In this document: one piece after another, positions 45,057-54,300 of the stretch | How the letters are laid out: each line of letters begins with the position of its first letter | Position numbering within the stretch: position 1 is the first letter of the stretch | Assembly: GCA_017993835.1 (NCBI GenBank) | Contig: JAGOLX010000003.1 | Span: 1 to 64,000 of the forward strand | DNA from: Phycisphaerae bacterium | GTDB taxonomy: Bacteria; Planctomycetota; Phycisphaerae; Sedimentisphaerales; Anaerobacaceae | Direction: 5' to 3' | DNA length: 64,000 nt | The notes under the pieces: model-generated | The model's database searches: none | Seen by the model: the letters and a program-made list of their open reading frames with translations, nothing else | Told to the model about the DNA's origin: nothing | Program-made: the position numbers and the translations under genes

Positions 45057-45324
45057 CGCAAGGTGCCTCCCAGAAACCACATCGTGACCACCAAACCAAT
45101 CGACCGCCCCATCATAGCAGAACTTCCCGGCGCGTCCACAGGGAAAGACAACACAAAGCTCAGGAGCGGATACGACGAGATCGCGGCACGCGAGGTCACT
45201 AGTCCCAAAACAGGCGAATACCCCAAGCCTTCACGGGTGGGGAGGCCGATGTGAGGTATGCGCATGGTCTCCCTGCCTCCGCCAAGTCGTTGCTGATGTA
45301 GAAGAAGCAGCGAATCTCGTCGAA

Positions 45325-45704
45325 CAGTCGCTACTGAATCGGGTCCAGAAGCACCAGGGATTTGTGTACGCGGATATGGAATTGACGCAGGAGCAGGAAC
45401 GACTGGTCTTGCACATCACGCTGGAGCCCCGTAAGAACAGCCGGGCAATCTGCTCGGGGTGCGGTCTCGGATCGAGCCGATGAAGAAGGTGGCTCGGATG
45501 CTGCGGGGCCATCGCGAGTTGATCCTGAGTTGGTTTCGGGCGAAGAAGGCGTTTTCCAGTGGCGTGGTGGAGGGTCTGAATGCCGAGGCGAAAGTGGCCA
45601 CCAGAAAAGCCTACGGCTTCAAGGTCTTCACAACACTGGAATTGGTCCTGTATCACAACCTCGGAGCACTGCCGGAGCCGGAAACCGCCCACAGATACTT
45701 TTGA
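45325..45704 (+). pseudogene. ISL3-type transposase remnant with internal deletion
   Basis: The N-terminal wording of an ISL3-family transposase is seen at about 45325-45456 (LLNRVQKHQGFVYADMELTQ, then ITLEPRKNSRAICSGCG), then after a jump the C-terminal end from about 45474 (MKKVARMLRGHRELILSWFR, AFSSGVVEGLNAEAKV, ending PETAHRYF). The middle with the DDE residues is missing and the two parts are in different frames. Family transposases are about 400 residues, so only the ends remain. Confidence 0.85.
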
Positions 45705-45838
45705 CGAGGCCCTTTTCCTACTATGGCCTGTCTCTATGATAATACCGGAATTCTCACAGGGATCACACCCTGGCTGTGGCCCGGCGTGTTTCTACTGTGA
45801 CGGGCAAGAACGCTCATGCATGCAAGGGCTGGTCGAGA

Positions 45839-46372
45839 ATGCTCGAAGAAAGACGCTTAATCCGAAGGTTCAACGCGGGCGACACGCAGGCGCTGCGCCG
45901 GATCTATGAGAAGTACAGGTTGGACCTCTTCCGCGTGGCCGGGGCCCTGCTGCACGACCGGGCAACCGTCGAGGACGTGGTTCACGACGTGTTCGTCGCC
46001 TTCGCCTGTCAGGCGGGCCGGTTCGAGCTCAGGGGCTCGCTCAAGGGATACCTGGCGATCTGCGTGGCCAACCGGGCACGCAATGTGGGCCGCCGGGACC
46101 GGACGATCTGTCCGGAACAACTTCGGCCGGTCGAGTCCTTGTTGGACTCGTCGGAGATCGCGGCGGATTCGGAACTGCACGAGAAGATCCGTGCGGCCCT
46201 GGCCGGCCTGGATCCGGAGCAGCGGTATGCGATCGTCCTGCACGTGCTCGGCTCACTGCAATTTCGCGAGATCGCCCGTCAGACCGGCGAGTCGGTCAAC
46301 ACAGTCAAGAGCCGGTATCGTTACGGGATTGCGAGACTGCGGTCCCAATTGAACGGTCAGGTGGAACCATGA
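45839..46372 (+). CDS. ECF-type RNA polymerase sigma factor (locus 3)
   Basis: A 177-residue sigma factor like those at 3036 and 5053. Region 2: RRIYEKYRLDLFRVAGAL and VEDVVHDVFVAFA; region 4: LDPEQRYAIVLHVLGSLQFR and VNTVKSRYRYGIARL. ATG 45839 is preferred; GTG/ATG starts further up (45776) would run into transposase debris. Its stop overlaps the next start in an ATGA junction. Confidence 0.92.
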   Translation: MLEERRLIRRFNAGDTQALRRIYEKYRLDLFRVAGALLHDRATVEDVVHDVFVAFACQAGRFELRGSLKGYLAICVANRARNVGRRDRTICPEQLRPVESLLDSSEIAADSELHEKIRAALAGLDPEQRYAIVLHVLGSLQFREIARQTGESVNTVKSRYRYGIARLRSQLNGQVEP

Positions 46373-47436
46373 ATCGACGTTGGAAGATCAAAAACCTGAT
46401 ACAAGCGGCCTGCCGGACAGACGCCGGCGGGTCCGGCTGGACCTCAGCGGATGAGCGCATTCTCAGCGACGCCTCGGCCGCGATGAGGCAAACACGCACC
46501 AACAACCAGCGGGTCGCCCGCATTGGCATGTGGAGAAAGATTATGGAAAATAGAATGACGAAGTATTCGGCCGCCGCGGTGGTCGCATTGGCTGCGGCAT
46601 TGGTCCTGGTGAGTCCGTTTGGAACGTCGAAACACGGAGGAGTCGCCCTGGCCGCCGCGCAGGAGAAAGTGGCGAACTTGGGCACCATGGTCTTCCGCGG
46701 CCAGAAGACCTTCTCTCTCGCGGACGATCCGAATGAGTGCATGACGTTCGACGTGGTCAAGTACTTCTCCCAAGAGTACGGGATCGTTGAAGAGGGGTAT
46801 CGCAACGGCGTCCCGATGTATCGCATGGTCATGAATCGGGTCCAGAAGCAGGGCCTGGCCGTGTTCCACATGTGGAAGAAGTACGCGAAGTACGCCGCCA
46901 CGGACGAGCAGATCGAACTGATGGAGCAACTGGCCCCGGCCGGCGTGATCAATCTGCTCCTACAGAACGAGCACAGGAAACTCGGCCCCCGAGTGATCGA
47001 CGGCGTGGACGCGGAGGGCTTCGAGGTGGACAGCCTGGAGTCCATCAAGGGCATTCTGCCCAAGTGGCTGTTCGACATCCAGCAAGGCAAGGCCACCGCC
47101 TGGATCTCCAAGGGGGAGCTTCTGCCGATCCGGATCGAAGAGGACATGCGAATCGGCAAGAGCCTTGCGACGCTCTCCAGGGACATCCGTCTGCAGGAGA
47201 CCACCGCCCTGGAGAGCTACAACGTGGAGCTCGATCCCCATCTCTTCGACACGAGCGTGCCCGAGGGCTACGATACACTCGGCATCACGGACTTCATCCC
47301 GGGCAAGCTCAGTCTGGCGGGCATAGGGATCCTCCCGGCAGGCGTGATCGTCTGGACGCGATTCAGAAGGAGAAAGATCGCCCGGACGCTCGGGGTCTCG
47401 GAGGAGGCCGTCAACGGAAAGCTTCGGCGGGCCTGA
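46369..47436 (+). CDS. Membrane-anchored LolA-like partner of sigma factor (locus 3, first)
   Basis: A 355-residue protein of the partner family. The N-terminal cytoplasmic part (about 1-60) ends in the box GMWRKIMENRMTKYSAAAVV, a membrane helix follows (about 66-82), then an outside LolA-like domain (TMVFRGQKTFSL..., QQGKATAWISKGELLPIRIE). Unusually it has a second hydrophobic segment near the end (LAGIGILPAGVIVWTRFRRR), so the C-terminus with RTLGVSEEAVNGKLRRA may return to the cytoplasm. Coupled to the sigma gene by a 4-base overlap. The likely role is signal-dependent control of that sigma factor, by inference. Confidence 0.75.
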   Translation: MNRRWKIKNLIQAACRTDAGGSGWTSADERILSDASAAMRQTRTNNQRVARIGMWRKIMENRMTKYSAAAVVALAAALVLVSPFGTSKHGGVALAAAQEKVANLGTMVFRGQKTFSLADDPNECMTFDVVKYFSQEYGIVEEGYRNGVPMYRMVMNRVQKQGLAVFHMWKKYAKYAATDEQIELMEQLAPAGVINLLLQNEHRKLGPRVIDGVDAEGFEVDSLESIKGILPKWLFDIQQGKATAWISKGELLPIRIEEDMRIGKSLATLSRDIRLQETTALESYNVELDPHLFDTSVPEGYDTLGITDFIPGKLSLAGIGILPAGVIVWTRFRRRKIARTLGVSEEAVNGKLRRA

Positions 47437-47486
47437 GCCCCAACCCGGCACGAGTTGCAGCGACGCGAATCGATGGAGACCGAGCC

Positions 47487-47670
47487 GTAAGCCACGAACA
47501 TGACGAGAATTGGCTGGATCGAGTGATCTCCGGAGCGGTTGATCTGGGCAGCGTTGAGTTCGACCGCAAGAAGTGACTGGACAAGCTCCCCCACGCAGGA
47601 ACCGCGTGCGGACGGCTCGCGGGCCCATCCCACAGAAACTCAACCCCACAAGCGGATATGGAGAACAATC
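47487..47670 (+). other. Broken N-terminal part of the second partner gene
   Basis: One frame encodes HDENWLDRVISGAVDLGSVE then FDRKK and a TGA (47574-47576), resembling the cytoplasmic N-terminus of sigma partners. The frame of the following gene, open from 47539, carries the juxtamembrane box RIWRTIMESR, homologous to MWRKIMENR. A frameshift near 47573 therefore seems to separate the two halves. No ATG, GTG or TTG precedes the first half in its frame. Confidence 0.45.
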
Positions 47671-49728
47671 ATGGAAAGCAGAATCGCACGATATTCCGTC
47701 GCGGCCACCGTGCTCGTAGCGGCGTCCGTTGTGTTGTTCAGTCCATTCGGCGGCCGGCACGCCGTCGTGCTGGCGGACGTGGCCCAGAAGCTCAGCGAGA
47801 CGCGCACCGTGATGCACAAGGAGAAACGTCTCTTCTGGCATCCCGGCGAGGACAAGCCCTTCTTGGAAAGCCAGGTCCGCAAGTACATCTCGACGGACAT
47901 CGGATTCGTGGAAGAGCAATACGATATGGACGGCAAGCTCGATCACCAGTTCTTCCTGCTCAAAGACGGGCAGATCGTCTTCGTGTTCCCCAAGAGCAAG
48001 AGGTACATCAGGCTCCCCACACAGGGAGGCCTCTACGACGAACTGCTCAAGATGTCCACCCCGGCGGGTCTGGTCGACTACTTCCTGTCGATGCCGAACT
48101 TGCGGCTGGGTCGATCTCAATTCCACGGCTTCGAAGCCGATGGGTTCGCCGTCAGCAACGTGGATTTCCCCTATGTGCAGGATCTCGTGAAGTACCTCTT
48201 CCCGATCCGGAACTTGTCCGCGGCCCTCTGGATGGAGGCGGAAAGCTCTCTGCCGGTTGGGATTGAGATGAGGATCGACGCGGATCCCGGCTTCCTCAAC
48301 GGTTTCCAGAGACTCCACGCGGAGTTCACGGCCACCGATTTCGAGTGGGACGCCGAGCTGCCGGAAGGGATTCTGGACCCGAACATCCCCGCGGATTACA
48401 CCGAGATCAATCTCGGAGCTCCTGCGATCTCGGCCGCCTCGGCGGGCGAGGGTTGGACACCGACGACGGCCGTGCCTCGCCTGTGGCCCGTGGAGGAAGC
48501 CGGAAACGACCACACGTACCAGGGAGTCCCCGTGGGAGAACGGATCACCTGGACCTCCGCCGAACAGGCGGCCACACTGGCCGGCGGCTATCTGGCCACC
48601 ATCACGTTGCCGCAGGAGAACGATGTCGTCTTCGGCGTGAGCATCTCGCTGTTCGTCCAAGCCATGGGCAATGAGTACGGTCCGTGGCTCGGCGGCTATC
48701 AACTGCCCGGGGCCCAGGAGCCGGCGGGAGGTTGGGTGTGGGTGACGGGAGAGCCCTTCGAATACACGGCATGGGCCCGCGGAGAACCTTCCCAAACCGC
48801 CGGCGCCCTGAACGAGGATCGAATCCACTACCTCGGACATGAGGGCCCGGAACCCCTGTGGAACGATCAGGCCAACTCGGAGGGCTTCGGCCCCATGTCC
48901 TACCTCGTGGAATATGATCCGGTGACTCTCGAGGCGGAAAACGCCGCGGTGGTTCCCGTCGGTCAAACGGAGACCACTTATGCCGGATACTCCGGCGATG
49001 GGTACGTTCGACTCACAAGCCGGCCCGACGCGATTTGCTGGATCCTCCACCCCGGCATGGCCCAGGACAAGGGCATTCTGTTGCACTACAGCAACGGCAC
49101 GTCGCAAGATATGCACGTCGAGATTGCAGTCAATGGAACGGTCGTGGAGCCCAACCTGGTCTGCACTCCCACGGGAGCCTGGGACGTTTGGGGCAGCACG
49201 ACTGCTTATGCCCATTTCACCTCGGGCGAGAACGTCGTGGAGATTCGCAGCCTGGCGGATGACGCGGGGCTCGTGATAGACAGAATCACGGTATTCGGCG
49301 ACAACACGAACCTGGCCATGGATCGACAGATCGCCTTCTCGGTGGAATTGCCCGGCTATCCCGCCTCTCGGGCCATCGACGCCGATCTGCGAACCTCCTG
49401 GCGACTCAGAGAGCTGCCGCAATGGCTGGAGGTGGATTTGGGCGACGTGTACCCAGTCTACCGCACGCAAGTAATCGGCACGCAGGGGCGAGCCTGTCGG
49501 TTCACGGTGGAAGTGAAGACCGGGGTGCAAGACGAATACGTCTTGGTCGTGGACCGCACGGGCAACACGACGCCCGGAACCACCACGAACCCCATCGTCG
49601 ACACATTCGACCCCACGGCCGCACGGTACGTGCGATTAACCGTGACGGGAGCCGACGGGACGAGAAGCCCGGAAGTCACCGAGTTCCGCATTTCGGCCGC
49701 CACAGATTCGACAGCGATATCGCGATAG
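47671..49728 (+). CDS. Membrane-anchored LolA-like protein with lectin, CBM6-like and F5/8C-like domains
   Basis: A 685-residue protein. After a short start and membrane helix (YSVAATVLVAASVVLFSPFG) comes a LolA-like domain (about 30-240), then a C-type-lectin-like domain (about 280-410: HTYQGVPVGERITWTSAEQA, ending YLVEYDP), a CBM6-like region (about 415-545, LEAENAAVVPVGQTETTYAG) and a discoidin (F5/8 type C)-like end (NLAMDRQIAFSVELPGYPAS, AIDADLRTSWRLRELPQWLE). Such a build suggests binding of surface or environmental glycans and signalling at the sigma locus. GGAG lies eight bases before ATG 47671, but homologues have a longer cytoplasmic N-terminus that is broken here. Confidence 0.75.
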   Translation: MESRIARYSVAATVLVAASVVLFSPFGGRHAVVLADVAQKLSETRTVMHKEKRLFWHPGEDKPFLESQVRKYISTDIGFVEEQYDMDGKLDHQFFLLKDGQIVFVFPKSKRYIRLPTQGGLYDELLKMSTPAGLVDYFLSMPNLRLGRSQFHGFEADGFAVSNVDFPYVQDLVKYLFPIRNLSAALWMEAESSLPVGIEMRIDADPGFLNGFQRLHAEFTATDFEWDAELPEGILDPNIPADYTEINLGAPAISAASAGEGWTPTTAVPRLWPVEEAGNDHTYQGVPVGERITWTSAEQAATLAGGYLATITLPQENDVVFGVSISLFVQAMGNEYGPWLGGYQLPGAQEPAGGWVWVTGEPFEYTAWARGEPSQTAGALNEDRIHYLGHEGPEPLWNDQANSEGFGPMSYLVEYDPVTLEAENAAVVPVGQTETTYAGYSGDGYVRLTSRPDAICWILHPGMAQDKGILLHYSNGTSQDMHVEIAVNGTVVEPNLVCTPTGAWDVWGSTTAYAHFTSGENVVEIRSLADDAGLVIDRITVFGDNTNLAMDRQIAFSVELPGYPASRAIDADLRTSWRLRELPQWLEVDLGDVYPVYRTQVIGTQGRACRFTVEVKTGVQDEYVLVVDRTGNTTPGTTTNPIVDTFDPTAARYVRLTVTGADGTRSPEVTEFRISAATDSTAISR

Positions 49729-50137
49729 AGGCAGTCTGTTATTCCATGAACCGGGAGGTATCCATTCCACCCACGACATCGAGTGGCCCGCCTCAGCCAG
49801 CCTTCACTCCAACGTGTTCGCCGATCTCTGATCGCTGAGGGTCACTGGGATCACAAGGCGAAGGATGGATCGTGACATCGTGTTTCCATATGCATCAGTC
49901 GTAGACCAGCCGACGTTCAGATGAAGTCGAGACGCATATGCTTGGCACGCAGTCTGGCACGCGGCTGATCCTGTGACACTGATAAGATCGGTCCAACATC
50001 AACAATGCCAGGTGAGCGTGATGGCTCTTCGATAGGGGCACACCGTATCCCGGGCCAGCCGTAGGAAGGGGCCGGGGGGCTCCGTTTCCCCCGGCCCGTG
50101 TCGAGAGTGTACGTGTCACGTGGAAATGCTGTGTGCG
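49729..50137. other. Intergenic region between convergent genes
   Basis: No gene or RNA is supported in these 409 bases. The only clear element is the hairpin at 50069-50097, next to the end of the minus-strand PD40 gene. Confidence 0.5.
50069..50097 (-). terminator. Hairpin terminator of the PD40-dockerin gene
   Basis: GGGCCGGGGG (50069-50078) pairs perfectly with CCCCCGGCCC (50088-50097). It lies about 40 bases after the stop on the minus strand; the T run is weak (TTCC). Confidence 0.6.
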
Positions 50138-51253
50138 CTACGGCTGCGCCGGCGGATTCTCCTTCTCCCACGCGGCGATGAAGGCCTTCACGTCCCCGAT
50201 GTCCACCACGCCGTCGCCCCAGGCATACGGGCCGACGTCGTAGAGGGTGTTGTCCGTGCCCCAGTTGGCGATCAGCAGCGCCAAGTCGTTGACATCAACA
50301 ACGCTGTCGGCGTTGAAGTCCACGATGGGGAGGATCGGCGCTTTGTGAGTCCAACTCGACCCATCGTCGTTGGGGTCACTGACGATGTACAGGGCGGAGC
50401 CATCGGGACACGCGACAGGCCAATTGAAAGGGGTTGCGTTGACAATGGGTCCCAGGTTCACCGCCGGCTGCCAGGGCGCAGACAGGCTGGCCCGTCTCGC
50501 CACGTAGCCGTCCCCCCACGGGCCGAACCCCCCGGGGCGAGCGCTAGAGAAGAACAGCAACAGACCATCGGGTGAGAGACAGGTGAACACTTCGCCGCCG
50601 GGACCATTCACTGCGGGGCCGAGATTCACCGCGTCACCCCAGGGGTCCTGGGTCGCCGCACGCTTGCTGACGTAGATATCATCGGGGCCACCCAGACCTC
50701 CCGGGCGGTTTGAGGTGAAGTAGAGTTCCAAGCCATCCGGCGACACCATAGGCCATTGATCCCTGCCCGATCCGTTCACCTTTGGGCCCAGATTGGTCGC
50801 GGGACCCCAAGGGCTGGTTCGGGTCGCACGCCGGCTCACATAGACATCGTTGTCGCCATAGCCCCCGGGCCGGTTAGAGCAAAAATAGAGCTCCAGACCA
50901 TCGACAGTGATAGATGCGCCCACATCATTAGTTGCAGTATTGACAATCGGCCCGAGATTCTCTGCAGGACCCCAGGCATCCTCGACCGAGGCCCGTTTGA
51001 GCACCCAGAGGTCGGCCCCGCCCTGTCCGCCCGAGCGAAGCGGTAGAGCAACCGGTGCAAAGTACACTTCCAGCCCATCCGCGGAGAAACAGGTGATGAA
51101 TTCGGTCGCTGGGTTGAGGGAAGCGAAATCAGCTTGGATGTTCACCGGCGTGCCGAAGAGAAAATCCGCCCGCGCGGACGGCGTCTCCAGACCTGCGAAA
51201 AAGCACAGGCCCACCAGGGACGTTACCACCATCGGAATCTCAAACAACTTCAT
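50138..51253 (-). CDS. Secreted PD40 beta-propeller protein with dockerin
   Basis: A 371-residue exported protein. A signal peptide (MVVTSLVGLCFFAGLETPSA, cut after ARA) precedes five PD40/TolB-like propeller repeats (for example [20 protein letters not shown]), then a type I dockerin (VDFNADSVVDVNDLALLIAN and WGDGVVDIGDVKAFIAAW, the two Ca-binding loops). Dockerins bind cohesins of cellulosome-like or surface complexes; the use in planctomycetes is not settled. The ATG has GGAAGG seven bases upstream. It is paralogous to the C-terminal part of the giant kinase next door. Confidence 0.85.
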   Translation of the reverse strand: MKLFEIPMVVTSLVGLCFFAGLETPSARADFLFGTPVNIQADFASLNPATEFITCFSADGLEVYFAPVALPLRSGGQGGADLWVLKRASVEDAWGPAENLGPIVNTATNDVGASITVDGLELYFCSNRPGGYGDNDVYVSRRATRTSPWGPATNLGPKVNGSGRDQWPMVSPDGLELYFTSNRPGGLGGPDDIYVSKRAATQDPWGDAVNLGPAVNGPGGEVFTCLSPDGLLLFFSSARPGGFGPWGDGYVARRASLSAPWQPAVNLGPIVNATPFNWPVACPDGSALYIVSDPNDDGSSWTHKAPILPIVDFNADSVVDVNDLALLIANWGTDNTLYDVGPYAWGDGVVDIGDVKAFIAAWEKENPPAQP

Positions 51254-51398
51254 TTCACACCTTCCTTTCTGCCCGAAGGCAGCATTGAGTATTGGAGTTC
51301 CATTCATGAGTCTTTCTGCAGAAAAGACGAGTCCACAATCAAAGGCAGGTCGAGGACATGCCAGAATCAGCCTACGCTAATTCCTCCGGCGGCAGATC

Positions 51399-54300
51399 CT
51401 ATCTGGATACCGGCGAGAGGCAAATGTCATCAATGTATACCTTTCTCCTGTCCCCTTCTCTGTTGGCACCGTCACAGAGCGCATCATGCGTGCCCTGGGA
51501 TGCAACCATAAGCGGCAGATCGCCTAAACCGACCTTTCCATCTCTATCAAAGTCAACCATAGGAAGGATGGGAGCCTTCAAAAGCACGGGGGGGCGGTCA
51601 CCATAGTCCCGCAGGAAGTACAGGGCCGAGCCATCCGGAGCCAGGCACGGCATGTACTCGTTGCTCGGTCCGCTGATCACGGGTCCGAGATTCACCACCG
51701 GTTCCCAAGGAGCAGAGCGGCTGACCCGTCTCGTCATCCAGAGGTCAACGCCGCCAAATCCTCCCGGCCGAGTGCCTAGGAACACCAGCAAAAGCCCATC
51801 CGGCGAGAGGCAGGGAGCCTGCTCGTTGAAGGGACTATTCACTGCCGCGCCGAGATTCACCGGGTCACCCCAGGGATCCTGGGGCGTCGCACGTTTGCTG
51901 ACGTAGACATCGAAGGAGCCCAGGCCTCCCGGGCGGTTTGAGGTGAAGTAGAGTTCCGAGCCGTCCGATGACACCCAAACCCCAAAGTCACGATATTTGC
52001 TGTTCACGCCGAGGCCCGGATTGGTCGGTGGACCCCAAGGGCTGGTTCGGGTCGCACGTCTGGTCACATAGGTATCAACATTGCCGTGCCCTCCGGGCCG
52101 GTCGGAGCCGAAATAGAGCTCCAGACCGTCGCCTGAGATAGACGCGGTGTACTCAGAGCTCGGACTATTGACAGTCGGCCCGAGATTCTCGGGAGGCCCC
52201 CAAGCCTCCTGAGGCGCGGCCCGCTTGAGCACCCAGATGTCGGCGCGGCCCTGTCCCCCGCCGAGGTCTGAGTGCACGAACATCTCCCGGCTGTCCGAGG
52301 ACAAGGAGTTCACGGCCACAAAGACAGGGGAGGCGGGGGAGGTGCGAAAAAACTGCGTGATCGCATCCAGATTCGTCGGCTCGCCGAAGGTCAACTCGGC
52401 GCGCGCAGGCGGCGCGTCCAGATCCGACGGCGACCGGCCGCTCATGACGGCGGACCACCGCTTCATATCGGCATCCGTCTTGGCCCGCTCGTGCAGCCGG
52501 TCGTACCATAGGGCACGGTCGGAATAGGCGACGGCATCCAGCGGGTCGGTCTCGATTCTGCGCGTACACAGACGCACCATCTGGCGCCAATATTCCTCCG
52601 GCGTCTGCGTCGGCGCCAGGGCGTCGATGGTGGAGACATTGCGGTCGAGGTCGGCGCTCCAGAACTGGCAGTAGGGCGGGCCCAGATGGAAGACGAGCTT
52701 TGATCTGTCTGGCGACCAAGTGCTTCCCCTGATCCGCATCGGACCACCAAGCACGTTCACGGGCTCGCGCCTGTCGAAGCGGTAGATCCACAATCCGCTC
52801 GTGTACCACGCACCGCACACGCCTACGCACAACTCATCGCCTGTCGGAGACCATCCAGGCATAGCCGTTGCGCTCGGCTGCGGCCACTGGGCAACTAATT
52901 CCTGAGAATCCAGGTCTTTGACTTTCAGAGAGTTACGTTCCAAGTACGCCACACGCCGGCCGTCCGGTGATACAGACGGGAAACCGTATGAACATGCCGT
53001 GATCTGTCTGGGCTCGGCGTCCCGATCTACGATGGAGATGGAATTGAATGTCTGATCAACCCGCGACTGATAGTAGACACACGTGGAATCCTGTCCCCAA
53101 GAGGGATAACCGCCAGCCGCCAATCGTCTGGGTTCGCTCCCATCCGAGTTCATGATCCAGACCTCTTCGTCGGGCATCGGGTCGTCCTCACCAGAGCGCT
53201 CGGCGGTGACAAACTCCTCCACGGGCAGGACCTGGCAATCGCGCGCGAAGGCGATGAATTGGCCATCGGGCGACCACTGTGGGTCCTTGCCAGGGATGAT
53301 CAGCAGTTCGGTCTCTTTCGTAGCGGTGTCGTAGAGGGCCACGCCGCTATAACCTCGCGCTCCCATGCTGAAGGCCAGCTTCCTCCCGTCCGGCGACCAT
53401 CGGCCACTATGACAATCCTTGATCACACAACAAGCCTTGGTTGAGAGTTGGCGATAGTTCTCCTCCGCCTCCACCATTGGCAAGAAAGCCGCTCCCGCAG
53501 GCTCACGGTCCGCTGGATGCCAAAACCGTCCCGCCTCCAAGGTATCGAATACGTATTTGTCGCACCAGTCCCGGAATTCGCTCCGAGACGTGGGCGTACG
53601 TTCAACAATTCTGCGAAACAGCGTATCGGCCTTGGCATATTCACCCAGCGCCGTCAGGGCAGAGAAGATGTAGTATTGAAAGACAGGCGTATCGGGGAAA
53701 GACCGCAGCCCCTCCTGAGCCACGGCAATGACACGCTCATAATCACCCATCCGCAGGAAGGTTTCACAGCGCTGGATGGACAGATCGACGTACCGGGGAT
53801 CAGTCTTGTCCACCAGTTTCAATGCCCGGTCATACGCCGCCATCGCCTCGCGATACCGGCCCAACTCCCGCAGTGCGGTAGCTCGCAGAGAATGACTGAC
53901 CGGGTCACGATCGCGCAGGACTTGCATGGCAAACGCCTCTTCGCTCATCGGCCCGTATTTCCGGGACGCATAGTACGTGAAGGCACGCAAGCGGCGGGAT
54001 TCATAGTGCCTGGAATCAAGTTCCAACGCTCGGTCGAGCGCGGCAAGTTGCTCCTTGATGGTGGGAGCCGTCATGGCACGCAGGAAATAGGCCTCCGCGC
54101 TCGGAGTCCCGCGTTCACGCGGATCGGAGGGGTCTTTCCCGCCTGAAGGCGGAACTCCGAACAACAACGTTTCGGCCTGTTTGTGATGCTCCTCGATCTC
54201 CTTGAGCGTGTCGGCGTCGGGGGATTCGCTCTCCCAGAGGATTCGAGCCAGGAGCGAATGAGCTGCACCCGCGACCTCAGGACGCTCTTTGAGTAGGTTG

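Noticed and set aside
45231-45692. Minus-strand 153-codon frame over the transposase remnant
   Set aside because: The plus strand shows clear transposase wording at both ends; the minus frame is its shadow.
46960-49530. 856-codon open frame on the minus strand across the third sigma locus
   Set aside because: It is antisense to two clearly coding partner genes and has Arg/Gly/Val-rich shadow composition.
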